From the NCBI RefSeq assembly GCF_018138085.1, contig NZ_CP073105.1:2666001-2730000 (forward strand): a stretch of 64,000 nucleotides of DNA. Direction: 5' to 3'. The position numbers were made by a program, and so were the translations under genes. This document shows positions 1-8,452 of this stretch, in pieces (position 1 is the first letter of the stretch; each line of letters begins with the position of its first letter). The DNA comes from Stutzerimonas stutzeri (GTDB lineage: Bacteria > Pseudomonadota > Gammaproteobacteria > Pseudomonadales > Pseudomonadaceae). The notes below the pieces were generated by a model. The model did not search any database. It was not told where the DNA came from and saw only the letters and a program-made list of their open reading frames with translations.

Positions 1-233
1 GCTCGCGGTGGGCGCTCCCGCTTCAGTTGCGCCAGGCGACCAGCGCCTTCTACGGGCTAGGCGCCGATGTATTCAGCCGCGAAGCGCTGGTGCTGAACCT
101 GGCCGGAACCTTGATGCGCCTGCCGCCGGATCGCACCCCGGATAGCCTGCGTGACGAACGTACCGTGAGGCTGCTTCGGCTGGATGCAGCGATCCTCGAC
201 GAAGTCGCTAACGCGGTGCCAGCGGCAGGTTGA
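1..233 (+). CDS. C-terminal end of an unidentified protein (partial)
   Basis: The reading frame is open from the left edge and ends at the TGA at 231-233, so this is the tail of a gene that begins outside the window. About 76 residues are visible. They are mostly helical and leucine-rich, ending in a short acidic helix. The stretch with FYGLGADVFSREALVLN faintly resembles the end of an AraC-type sensory domain, but no helix-turn-helix follows, so I do not assign a function. It is convergent with the diguanylate cyclase gene, with only 40 bases between the stops. Confidence 0.45.
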   Translation, partial: SRWALPLQLRQATSAFYGLGADVFSREALVLNLAGTLMRLPPDRTPDSLRDERTVRLLRLDAAILDEVANAVPAAG

Positions 234-273
234 TACCTCGCGCCAGTCGCGTTGCGCCCAATGCCATGCGTGG

Positions 274-2268
274 TCAGGTACGCGCCTCGACCTGTCCGGC
301 CTGGATGTCGCTTGCAGCGACCACACGATTCCTTCCACGCTGCTTGGCTGCGTACAGCGCCTTGTCGGCCTTGTTGTAAAAGGCAGCAAAGTCTTCGCCG
401 GCTGCAAGCTGCGCGACGCCCAGGCTCGCGGTGATGGTCACCGTGAGCTCTCCCGACGAGACAGCGCCTTGCGCAATGGAATGCCTAAGCCGCTCGGCAA
501 TCTCCATCGCGTCCGCTTCGGTTGCGCGTGGCATCAATACCGCGAACTCCTCGCCGCCCAGGCGGGCCAACACGTCGCCGGCACGAAGTGCGCGCTGGCA
601 GGATCGAGCCACCATCCGCAGCGTCTCATCACCCATCGGATGGCCGTAGTGGTCGTTGATGCGCTTGAAGTAATCCAGGTCGATCAGCGCCAGCGACAAC
701 GGCTGACCATGGCGAGCCAAGTTGCTGATCTCGACACCAACCGCCTCGGTGAAGAATCCCCGGCTTTTGGCGCCAGTGAGGAAATCGGAGGTGGCCAGCC
801 GCTCGAGCTCGCGTCGCGTCAGGTCTTCGCCGATCATGCTGCCGATCAGCCGTGCCACCAGCCTTATGAGCTCGCCATCCCTGCGGCTCGTGTCGTCCCA
901 TGCGGGCGTGTTGAAGACGAAGCCAACCGCACCATGGCGCGACCCGCCGATCACCACCGGAACGGCTGAAACGGCATAGTCCGTGTCATGCATGTACAAC
1001 TGCGAAATCGACACGAACGAGCGCAACTCCACGGCGGTCGCATCGTGCTGGGCTTCGTGCAGGGCCGCAGCGAACAGCTCGCTCAGTTGGCTCCGGTCCA
1101 GCCTGGCGCCTGTGGTCGGCGATGCGCTGCAATGGCTCACGCTCCAGCCGTCGGCCTCCAGGCCGGCATACAGCGCATAGTCAGCCGCCAGATACTCCCG
1201 GCTCAAGGTCAAAGCAGCGTCGATTCGCTCGTTGAGCGAAGCCGGTTTCACTGCGATGTCGTTCAGCGTGCGCAGCCCTTGAATAAGCGCCAACAAGCGA
1301 TTGCGGAAATCGAACTGCAAGGAAATCGATCGAGCCAGCAACCCGGCGCCGAGCATGACCAGGAGCGAGATGCCAGCAGACCATCCCTTATACCGCTCCC
1401 AGCGCTGGTGGTGCTCGGCGAAGACATCCTCGACATCGAGGGCGACTACGACTGATTGTGACAGCGCCGCCAGGCGCCGGTAGACGTAGATCTTGGGCCG
1501 GCCGTCTATCGGGCTGAGCGCCTGGAAGCTGCCGTTGGGGCGCGAGCCTGGCTGCACGAACGGCAAGCTGGCCGGAAGGGTGACGCCGATCGCGTCCGAT
1601 TCTGCCACTTGCCCGCTTCCGCGCGCTCTCAGGACGCCATCCGTTCCGACCAGCATGATGGCGCTGTGCTCGCCCAAGTGCACGCCATCGAAAAATCGCG
1701 AAAAATAGGCCGGGGCCAGCGATATGACCAGTACCCCGACCAACGTCTGGCCGTCCCTGATAGGTCGCGTGACCTGAATGGTATGCCGCCCGGATACGCG
1801 ACCGGTCACCGGTTTGCTGATATGCAAGGTGTCCTGTGTCGACGCGCGGTGCACTTTGAAGTGTTCGCGGTCGGACAGATCGATCGCCTCGGTCGTCGGC
1901 CCCAGGCTGGAGTATCGCAACAGGCCGTCCGCGCCGATCACAGCGACCTGCATGAGCAGGTCGTTGTAGAACGCACTCTGCAGCGCTCGTACGCGTTCGT
2001 CGAAGTGCACTGGGCCCCGCTGCCATTCGGGGCGCAACAGCTTCAACGCCGTATCGGCGTCATGAAATGTACTGGCGGCGTTTTCCTGGAATGCCAGCGC
2101 TAGATTCGCCGCTTCGTCCACTGCCTTCTGTTCGATGAAGTCTCGGTTGCGCTGTTGCTCGATCAGAAGAACGGACCAGATCAAAGCCATCAGCACGAAC
2201 GCGATTCCTGGAATCGTTGCCGGATGGGAAATGATCTTTCCGAGCGAGGGATTCGCAGACAGCGGCAT
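274..2268 (-). CDS. Membrane-bound diguanylate cyclase with extracytoplasmic sensor, GAF-like and GGDEF domains
   Basis: It makes cyclic di-GMP from two GTP at the inner membrane. Order of parts in the 664 residues: a transmembrane helix near residues 18-38, a periplasmic Cache-like sensor to about residue 295, a second membrane helix near 298-317, a GAF-like region, and a C-terminal GGDEF domain. The active-site motif is GGEEF at about 571-575. An RxxD inhibitory site (RAGD) lies just upstream, so product inhibition is expected. There is no EAL or HD-GYP domain, so it is a synthase only. The ATG at 2268 is preceded by a weak GGTGAAAG. The gene stands alone, and the ligand is unknown. Confidence 0.92.
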   Translation of the reverse strand: MPLSANPSLGKIISHPATIPGIAFVLMALIWSVLLIEQQRNRDFIEQKAVDEAANLALAFQENAASTFHDADTALKLLRPEWQRGPVHFDERVRALQSAFYNDLLMQVAVIGADGLLRYSSLGPTTEAIDLSDREHFKVHRASTQDTLHISKPVTGRVSGRHTIQVTRPIRDGQTLVGVLVISLAPAYFSRFFDGVHLGEHSAIMLVGTDGVLRARGSGQVAESDAIGVTLPASLPFVQPGSRPNGSFQALSPIDGRPKIYVYRRLAALSQSVVVALDVEDVFAEHHQRWERYKGWSAGISLLVMLGAGLLARSISLQFDFRNRLLALIQGLRTLNDIAVKPASLNERIDAALTLSREYLAADYALYAGLEADGWSVSHCSASPTTGARLDRSQLSELFAAALHEAQHDATAVELRSFVSISQLYMHDTDYAVSAVPVVIGGSRHGAVGFVFNTPAWDDTSRRDGELIRLVARLIGSMIGEDLTRRELERLATSDFLTGAKSRGFFTEAVGVEISNLARHGQPLSLALIDLDYFKRINDHYGHPMGDETLRMVARSCQRALRAGDVLARLGGEEFAVLMPRATEADAMEIAERLRHSIAQGAVSSGELTVTITASLGVAQLAAGEDFAAFYNKADKALYAAKQRGRNRVVAASDIQAGQVEART

Positions 2269-2530
2269 GCTTTCACCGGTTTAGTAGCCTAGTGCCACTA
2301 GCATAACGTAGCTGGACAGCCTTCCGAAGCACGATCCTCCATCGCATTAGCGGGTATCACAGCCAAAACGCTATAAGCGCCACGGCCACCGTGCCTCAGG
2401 CTGGTATCGCCGCAACACTGGGCACACTTCCGGCTGCTCGCAGAACGGGAGCACCCGGGCGCTCGGGCAGACCAGCGCTACCCTGCGGCAACGCCTTAAC
2501 AGTTCGGCCGACGCCCGCCGACAACGATGG

Positions 2531-4468
2531 TCATCTAGGAGGCTCGATACCCAGCACCCGCATGCGGCGATACACCGTGGGGCGGGACACACCGAGTTCC
2601 CGTGCAACGGCGCTGACGTTCCAGTGTTCACGACGCAGCAGCTCGCGCAGCGCCAAAGCAGGCTCGGGCTCGGGCACCGCGTCGCCGGCGTCGTCACGGC
2701 AGCGCGCCAGAATTCGTGGCAGGCACTCGTCCGGCAGGTCCTGGACGGTGATCTCGTCTTCTTCGCAGGTCGCTAGCGCGTACTGCAGCACATTGCGCAG
2801 TTCGCGGATGTTGCCCGGCCAGGGGTAGGCCAGCAGCGCACTCATCGCATCACCGCGCAGATGAGGGTTGCCCGGGCGCCCTTCGGCCAGCTCGGCGAAC
2901 ACGCGATCGATCAGGAATGCCTTGTCCGCCCGCTCACGCAACGGCGGCAGCTTCAGCGACGCGCCGTTCAGGCGGTAGAACAGGTCCTCGCGAAACGCCC
3001 CGCTCTCGACCATCTGCCGCAGGTCGCGGTGGCTGGCGGCGACCACTCGGATATCCACTTTCACCGGCTTTTCAGCACCGAGCGGCATCACTTCCTGCTC
3101 GGCCAGCACGCGCAGCAATCGGGTCTGCAAATGCAGCGGCATGTCGCCGATTTCGTCGAGGAACAGCGTGCCGCCGTCGGCCTGCTGGATCAGCCCGCGC
3201 ATGCCCTTGCTGCGCGCCCCGGTAAAGGTGCCGGGGGCGTAGCCGAACAGCTCGCTTTCGATCAGCGATTCGGGCATCGCGCCACAGTTGATCGCGACGA
3301 AGGGCTTGCTGCGTCGGCAGCCGCTTTCATGCAGCGCCTTGGCCAGGCGTTCCTTGCCGGTGCCGGTTTCGCCATTGAGCAGCACGTTCAGCGGTTCGCT
3401 GCACAGGCGTTTGGCGCGGGCAAGCATCTTGCGCATGACCGGGTCGTCGTCGGCCAGGGCATCGAGCGCGGAATGCCCGCCGGGCATGCTGCGCTCGGTC
3501 GGCTCTGAAATCTGGCGACGCGGCTCCATCAAGGCAGCGAAGAACAGCTGGTGGCGGTGGGTACGGAAGGCACGGACCTGGTCATGGCTGGCGTAGGGAA
3601 TGCTCAGCACATCGTTCAGCTCGCAGTCGAACAGCTGATCGATCCGCGCCTGCGCCAGCGTGCCGAAGGGCCCCTGCGTCATCAGCCCGTGCTCGGCCAG
3701 CAGGCCGCGCGCGGCGGTGTTGCCGGCCAGCAGCTCGCCGTTGTCGCCCAACGCCAGCAGGTAACGGCGGTTGATCAGGACGAACTCGCGCGAACCGTCG
3801 AAGCCAAGAATCGGCCGGTCGCGGTAAACGCGCATGAAGTAGGCATCCTCGATCATCCGTGCGTACTGCTTGACCAGTTGCAGGGCGAAGGTCTGCGAGT
3901 CCTTCGTCGGCGGCGAATGCAGCGCTGAAATGTCGAGCACGGCCAGCAATTGCCCCTGCGGGTTGAACATGGGGACTGCGGTGCAGGTGAGATTGGTGTG
4001 CCAGACGCTGAAATGATCGTGCTGGTGACAGGTCAGCGCCTGCTGTTCCTTGATGCAGGTGCCCACCGCGCAGGTGCCGGCATGGTCTTCGCCCCAGTCC
4101 GAGCCGAGGAACAGGCCGGTCTTGCGATGGGCCTTTTCATCCGCCGGGTCGCCGAGAAACTGTACGGCGATGCCGCGGTTGTCGGTCAGCAGGATCACGT
4201 AGCCCAGCTCGGCGATCTGCCGGTAGAGCTGCTCGACGCCGGCACGGGCGACGTTGATCAGCTCGTCGGCCTGATCCTGATGCTCGCGCAGCACTTGCCG
4301 CGGAACGAAGCGCGCCTCGGCGGGACGCGCCGGGTCCAGTCCATAGTCATGTACACAGCGGCGCCACGAGCGGGCGATGATCGGGTCGCGATCACCCGGC
4401 AAGTGCGGCGCATTGGCCAAGGAAAGCACCGCGTCGATATGACTTACGGGACCGGACAGCATGTTCAT
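2531..4468 (-). CDS. acoR: AcoR-like sigma-54-dependent transcriptional activator
   Basis: This is a bacterial enhancer-binding protein that probably activates the divergent operon starting at 4863. The N-terminal GAF-type sensory part contains the AcoR-family stretch CAVGTCIKEQQA. The AAA+ domain has Walker A GETGTGKE at about residue 365 and DEIGDMP as Walker B. A Fis-type helix-turn-helix ends the protein (NVSAVARELGVSRPTVYRR). The sigma-54 contact loop reads GTFTGA at about 413-418 instead of GAFTGA. I chose the ATG at 4468 because AGGAG lies five bases before it; an in-frame ATG at 4492 has no such site. The effector is unknown; acetoin or a related small alcohol or ketone is inferred from the family and neighbours. 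Confidence 0.9.
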   Translation of the reverse strand: MNMLSGPVSHIDAVLSLANAPHLPGDRDPIIARSWRRCVHDYGLDPARPAEARFVPRQVLREHQDQADELINVARAGVEQLYRQIAELGYVILLTDNRGIAVQFLGDPADEKAHRKTGLFLGSDWGEDHAGTCAVGTCIKEQQALTCHQHDHFSVWHTNLTCTAVPMFNPQGQLLAVLDISALHSPPTKDSQTFALQLVKQYARMIEDAYFMRVYRDRPILGFDGSREFVLINRRYLLALGDNGELLAGNTAARGLLAEHGLMTQGPFGTLAQARIDQLFDCELNDVLSIPYASHDQVRAFRTHRHQLFFAALMEPRRQISEPTERSMPGGHSALDALADDDPVMRKMLARAKRLCSEPLNVLLNGETGTGKERLAKALHESGCRRSKPFVAINCGAMPESLIESELFGYAPGTFTGARSKGMRGLIQQADGGTLFLDEIGDMPLHLQTRLLRVLAEQEVMPLGAEKPVKVDIRVVAASHRDLRQMVESGAFREDLFYRLNGASLKLPPLRERADKAFLIDRVFAELAEGRPGNPHLRGDAMSALLAYPWPGNIRELRNVLQYALATCEEDEITVQDLPDECLPRILARCRDDAGDAVPEPEPALALRELLRREHWNVSAVARELGVSRPTVYRRMRVLGIEPPR

Positions 4469-4623
4469 GCACTCTCCTCGAAGCACTGGCATCGGCTCGA
4501 TGCCAGTGCTTCCGGCATAACGTTTTATTGTTGTTCAACGATGTTCAGGATAAACCATTGAGAGGGTCTGGCCAGCCTAAACTTTGGATGCATGGCTTGG
4601 CGCTATTCGTAGCTTATTCAGGG

Positions 4624-4685
4624 TGTAAAGAGCTTTACAACGCTTTACAGGTGTAACGCCGAAACAGCGTTACAGGATGGTTACA
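4624..4685. promoter_or_regulatory. Array of six TGTAA half-sites, likely enhancer for the AcoR-like activator
   Basis: Half-sites of the form TGTAAMGC occur at 4624-4630 (+), 4633-4639 (-), 4643-4649 (-), 4652-4658 (+), 4668-4674 (-) and 4679-4685 (-). Two perfect palindromes result: TGTAAAG-AG-CTTTACA, and TGTAACGC separated by seven bases from GCGTTACA. The array lies about 100-160 bases upstream of the predicted sigma-54 start site, the usual distance for an enhancer. That the neighbouring activator binds it is inference. Confidence 0.65.
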
Positions 4686-4756
4686 GCAGGGTGATTCTTA
4701 AATCAGATTTTCTTTTGAATCATTAAGTTAGGCATATAAAACGGAACATTAAAAAG

Positions 4757-4773
4757 TTGGCATGACAACTGCT
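4757..4773 (+). promoter_or_regulatory. Sigma-54 (-24/-12) promoter for the GMC/E1 operon
   Basis: The sequence TTGGCATGACAACTGCTC has GG at 4759-4760 and GC at 4771-4772 with exactly ten bases between, and fits TGGCAYG-N4-YTGCW. Transcription would start near 4784, about 80 bases before the ATG at 4863. A divergent sigma-54 activator gene supports the call. Confidence 0.75.
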
Positions 4774-4862
4774 CGATTTGTTTTGCGGAACAACTCTCGC
4801 ATAACAAGATCACCGCAGCCTGATTGACCTCAGAACTGCTGGTAATAATCAGGAGTCATGTC

Positions 4863-5366
4863 ATGCATAATTCCCTGGGCAAGCGCGACACGCTTAACAG
4901 GCGGCGCTTTCTTTCCCTCTCTGGCCAGTCCCTGGCCGTCATGGGCCTGGCTCAGCTCATCCCGGTAAACCTGCTTGCCGAGGAAAAGCTGCCGGACCTT
5001 CCCGAAGGCCTGTTGCGCATGGGCCGGGACATCTTCCCGCACGACTTCATCAGCGACCGTCACTACATAGAACCGCTGCTCGGACTGGTGGACGAACAAC
5101 CAGACCTGGTCGCCAGCGGCCTGAGCCAACTGCAAACGCGTGCAAGTCAGGCGCACGAGGCGCGCTTCGAGCAGCTTGCCGAGGCCGATCGGGTCGTTCT
5201 GCTGACCGAAATCGAAACCACCCCCTTCTTCAAGGCCGTGCGCAGCAGCCTGATGTTCGGCCTGTACGACAACAAGACCCTGTTCCCGCTGTTCGGCTAC
5301 GAGGGCTCGTCCTGGGAGAAAGGTGGCTACGTCAATCGCGGCTTCGACGATATCGACTGGCTCTGA
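4863..5366 (+). CDS. Twin-arginine-exported small (gamma) subunit of a GMC-type membrane dehydrogenase
   Basis: A 167-residue protein of the gluconate 2-dehydrogenase subunit-3 type. The N-terminus carries three consecutive arginines (NRRRFLSLSG, residues 12-21) followed by a hydrophobic stretch, so it is a Tat substrate. In this family the small subunit escorts the cofactor-loaded FAD subunit, which has no signal of its own, to the periplasm. The start at 4863 is chosen because AGGAG lies at 4851-4855. It is 57 bases upstream of the GMC subunit gene and surely in one operon with it. No cytochrome c subunit follows, which most three-subunit members have. Confidence 0.8.
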   Translation: MHNSLGKRDTLNRRRFLSLSGQSLAVMGLAQLIPVNLLAEEKLPDLPEGLLRMGRDIFPHDFISDRHYIEPLLGLVDEQPDLVASGLSQLQTRASQAHEARFEQLAEADRVVLLTEIETTPFFKAVRSSLMFGLYDNKTLFPLFGYEGSSWEKGGYVNRGFDDIDWL

Positions 5367-5423
5367 ACGACACCCCCTTCCCGCCGAGCGGGACCACAAC
5401 AAAAACAAGATGAGGAATACCCC

Positions 5424-7001
5424 ATGGCAACTTTCGCTCAGGACGACGATGGCGTCGTGGTGATCATCGGCTCCGGCGCAGGCGGCGGCACGATGGCCAA
5501 CGCCCTGGCCAAACAGAAGATACGCAGCGTCGTGCTCGAAGCCGGCAAGCGCTTCAGCCTGGAAGATATCGAGAACGACGAGTGGGCGATGTTCAAGAAG
5601 ATCTCCTGGCTCGACAAACGCATCGCCGCAGGCGGCTGGCACCTGGCCGAGAACAACCCCAACCTGCCCGCCTGGATCGTCAAGGCGGTCGGCGGCAGCA
5701 CGGTGCACTGGGCCGGCATCGCCCTGCGCTTCCGTGACTTCGAATTCAAGATGCAGAGCATCAATGGCGACATCGCCGGCGCCAACCTGCTCGACTGGCC
5801 GGTGACGCTGGAAGAGATGGCGCCCTGGTACGAGAAGGCCGAGAAACACATGGGCGTGACCGGGCCGAGCACCGGCATGGCCTACCACCCGTGGCACAAC
5901 TCCTTCAAGGTGCTGGCCACCGGCGCCGAGCGCGTCGGCTACAAGGAGATTCTCTCCGGGCCGATGGCGATCAACACCGAGCCCTACGACGACCGCGCCG
6001 CCTGCCAGCAGATCGGCTTCTGCATGCAGGGCTGCAAGATGGGCGCGAAGTGGTCGACGCTCTACACCGACATCCCACGCGCCGAGGCCAGTGGCTATTG
6101 CGAGGTGCGCCCGCAGTCGATGGTGCTGCGCATCGAGCACGACGCCAAGGGCAAGGTGAACGCCGTGGTATACGCCGACGCCGACGGCAACATCCAGCGG
6201 CAGAAGGCCCGGGTGGTCTGCGTGGCAGGCAACTCCATCGAATCGCCGCGGCTGTTGCTCAACTCCGCATCCTCCATGTTCCCCGACGGGCTGGCCAATT
6301 CCTCCGGCCAGGTCGGGCGCAACTACATGACCCACACCACCGCCGGCATCTTCGCGGTTATGCCCAAGCCGGTGCACATGTACCGCGGCACCACCTGTGC
6401 CGGGGTGATCTCCGACGAGTCCTACAACGACCCTTCGCGTGGCTTCGTCGGCGGTTATCGCCTGGAGATTCTCGCCCTCGGCCTGCCGTTCCTCTCGGCC
6501 TTCCTCGACCCGACGCCCAAGGGCTGGGGCAAGCAGTTCGCCTCGCGAATGGAGAACTACGACCGCATGTCCGGCGTCTGGCTGTGCGGCGAGGATCTGC
6601 CGCTGGAGAGCAACCGCATCACGCTGCACGGCAGTGAAAAGGACCAGTACGGCCTGCCGATTCCGGTGGTGACCAAGAGCGATCACCCGATGGATGCCGC
6701 CATGCGCAAGCACGGCGTCGCCGCCACCGCGAAGTGCTACGAGGCCGCCGGTGCCACCGATGTCATCGAGCTGCCGCCCTACCCGGCCAGCCACAACATG
6801 GGCACCAACCGCATGAGCGCCAAGGCCCGTGACGGGGTGGTGAACAAGTGGGGCCAGAGCCATGACATCCCCAACCTGTTCATCTCCGACGGCAGCCAGT
6901 TCACCACCAGCGGCGGCCAGAACCCCACCCTCACCATCGTCGCGTTGGCCCTGCGCCAGGCCGAGCAGATCGGCCGTCTGCTCAACGAACGCGCGATCTG
7001 A
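5424..7001 (+). CDS. GMC-family FAD-dependent dehydrogenase (large subunit)
   Basis: A flavoprotein of 525 residues that oxidises an alcohol or sugar hydroxyl. The Rossmann FAD motif GSGAGGGTMANALA is near residue 15. GGSTVHWAG, a Cys-rich stretch ACQQIGFCMQGCKMG, and the C-terminal NLFISDGSQFTTSGGQNPT follow, with a catalytic histidine expected in SHNMGTNR. This pattern is of the gluconate/fructose/sorbitol dehydrogenase branch. It has no signal peptide of its own, fitting hitch-hiker export with the Tat-bearing protein encoded just upstream. The electron acceptor is probably the quinone pool or a cytochrome encoded elsewhere. The substrate is not identifiable; operon context suggests a small diol or polyol. 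Confidence 0.85.
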   Translation: MATFAQDDDGVVVIIGSGAGGGTMANALAKQKIRSVVLEAGKRFSLEDIENDEWAMFKKISWLDKRIAAGGWHLAENNPNLPAWIVKAVGGSTVHWAGIALRFRDFEFKMQSINGDIAGANLLDWPVTLEEMAPWYEKAEKHMGVTGPSTGMAYHPWHNSFKVLATGAERVGYKEILSGPMAINTEPYDDRAACQQIGFCMQGCKMGAKWSTLYTDIPRAEASGYCEVRPQSMVLRIEHDAKGKVNAVVYADADGNIQRQKARVVCVAGNSIESPRLLLNSASSMFPDGLANSSGQVGRNYMTHTTAGIFAVMPKPVHMYRGTTCAGVISDESYNDPSRGFVGGYRLEILALGLPFLSAFLDPTPKGWGKQFASRMENYDRMSGVWLCGEDLPLESNRITLHGSEKDQYGLPIPVVTKSDHPMDAAMRKHGVAATAKCYEAAGATDVIELPPYPASHNMGTNRMSAKARDGVVNKWGQSHDIPNLFISDGSQFTTSGGQNPTLTIVALALRQAEQIGRLLNERAI

Positions 7002-7024
7002 CCACTACTTCAAGGGAGTCGACC

Positions 7025-8014
7025 ATGACCCAGCCCAACCAGTCGCAGCGCCTGTGGATGTACGAGCAGATGCTGACCAGCCGCTACATGGAGGAATCCA
7101 TCGAGCGCATCTACATGGAAGGCAAGACGCCGGTGTTCAACATGGCCAAGGGGCCGATCCCCGGCGAAATGCACCTTTCCAACGGCCAGGAGCCCTGTGC
7201 CGTGGGTGTCTGTGCGCACCTGAACGCCGAGGACATCGTCACCGCCACCCACCGCCCGCACCACATCGCCGTGGCCAAGGGCGTGGACCTCAACGAGATG
7301 ATGGCCGAGATCTTCGGCAAGGCCAGCGGCCTGTCCGGCGGACGTGGCGGGCACATGCACCTGTTCGACGGCCGGGTGAATTTCTCCTGCTCGGGAATCA
7401 TCGCCGAGGGCATGGGCCCGGCGGTCGGCGCAGCGCTGTCGCGGCAGATGCAGGGCAAGCCCGGCGTGGCCGTCTCCTTTATTGGCGAGGGCGCAGCCAA
7501 CCAGGGCGCCTTCCACGAAACGCTGAACCTCGCGGCACTGTGGAAGCTGCCGGTGGTGTTCGTCATCGAGGACAACGCCTGGGGCATCTCGGTGGCCAAG
7601 GCCAGCGCCACCTGCATCAAGCAGCACCATGTTCGCGCGGCGGCCTACGGCATGCCCGGTGTATTCGTCGAGAACAACGACCCGGACGGCGTGTTCCGAG
7701 CCGCCGCCGAAGCCATCGAGCGCGCCCGTGCAGGCGGCGGCCCGACCCTGATCGAAATCGAGACTTACCGCCTGGCCGGCCACTTCATGGGCGACGGCGA
7801 AACCTACCGCCCCGAGGGCGAGAAGGACGGCCTGATGAAAAAGGACCCGATCCCCGGCTACCGCCAGCGCCTGATCGACGAAGGGGTGATGAGCGAGGCG
7901 CAGGCCGAAGACATCGCCGCCCGCGCGCGCGGGCGCATCGACGAGGCCATCGCCTTCGCCCGGGAAAGTCCCTATCCGCGCCCCGAAGAGGCGATGGAAA
8001 AGGTGTTCGTGTAA
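7025..8014 (+). CDS. acoA: Thiamine-diphosphate-dependent E1 component alpha subunit, acetoin/2-oxoacid dehydrogenase type
   Basis: A 329-residue E1 alpha subunit. With E1 beta it would decarboxylate or cleave a 2-oxo acid or acetoin-like substrate and pass the acyl group to the lipoyl arm. The ThDP/magnesium motif runs from GEGAANQGAFHE to VFVIEDNAWGIS. The RPHHIAVAKG and SGGRGGHMH stretches are typical of AcoA/PdhA. AAGGGAG precedes the ATG, 24 bases after the GMC gene. Its partner E1 beta is not next to it: a 438-base REP array and a zinc dehydrogenase gene intervene. Acetoin specificity is inferred from the AcoR-like regulator and butanediol-dehydrogenase-like neighbour. Confidence 0.88.
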   Translation: MTQPNQSQRLWMYEQMLTSRYMEESIERIYMEGKTPVFNMAKGPIPGEMHLSNGQEPCAVGVCAHLNAEDIVTATHRPHHIAVAKGVDLNEMMAEIFGKASGLSGGRGGHMHLFDGRVNFSCSGIIAEGMGPAVGAALSRQMQGKPGVAVSFIGEGAANQGAFHETLNLAALWKLPVVFVIEDNAWGISVAKASATCIKQHHVRAAAYGMPGVFVENNDPDGVFRAAAEAIERARAGGGPTLIEIETYRLAGHFMGDGETYRPEGEKDGLMKKDPIPGYRQRLIDEGVMSEAQAEDIAARARGRIDEAIAFARESPYPRPEEAMEKVFV

Positions 8015-8026
8015 GGCCCATGAACC

Positions 8027-8421
8027 GTAGGAGTGGGCGTGCTCGCCAGGCACCGGAGCAACCGTTTCGCGATCGAGATCGCTCCCACAAAAAGCGGCAC
8101 GCGGCAAACCGAGACACGTAGGAGCGGGGTTGCTCACGAACGGGCATCGGAGCCACCGCTTCGCGATCGAGATCGCTCCCACAAAAAGCGGCACGCGGCA
8201 AGCCGAAACCTGTAGGAGCGGGCTTGTTCGCGAACGGGCATCGGAGCCACCGCTTCGCGATCGAGATCGCTCCCACAAAAAGCGGCACGCGGCAAACCGA
8301 GACACGTAGGAGCGGGCTTGCTCGCGAATGGACACCCGAGCCACCGATTCGCGGCCAGGGTCGCTCCTACAAAGGCGGCACGCGGCAAACCGAAACCTGT
8401 AGGCGCGAGCTCGCTCGCGAA
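8027..8421. repeat. Tandem REP/BIME array, four units of 91-94 bp plus a partial fifth
   Basis: Units begin with GTAGGAG at 8027, 8118, 8212 and 8306, and a partial unit starts at 8399. Each unit carries a forward REP head (GTAGGAGCGGGCTTGCTCGC-like) and an inverted head (TTCGCGATCGAGATCGCTCC), then a spacer with GCGGCACGCGGCAAACCGA. Units 2 and 3 are almost identical; unit 4 diverges in its inverted head. This is the pseudomonad REP pattern. It occupies nearly the whole gap between the E1 alpha and zinc dehydrogenase genes. It could stabilise the upstream mRNA or act as a target for REP-associated transposase activity; it is not coding. Confidence 0.9.
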
Positions 8422-8452
8422 CAAAGTCAGCCAGAACAACAAGAGGAACGCC

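Larger units (their letters stand above)
4469..4862. other. Divergent regulatory region between the AcoR-like activator and the GMC/E1 operon
   Basis: A 394-base intergenic region, more AT-rich than its flanks. It holds an array of TGTAA half-sites (4624-4685) and a -24/-12 promoter (4757-4773), listed separately. TGTTCA occurs twice near 4532-4546 and resembles half-sites in the second activator locus at 39976-40033. No gene is seen here. Confidence 0.7.

Noticed and set aside
4830..6863. Long minus-strand open frame of 677 codons opposite the small-subunit and GMC genes
   Set aside because: It is antisense to two well-supported genes, is rich in His, Gly and Val as expected of a GC-rich shadow, and has no recognisable domain.
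8027..8421. Possible CRISPR array
   Set aside because: Repeats are about 94 bp and nearly contiguous, with REP inverted heads and no unique spacers or cas genes.
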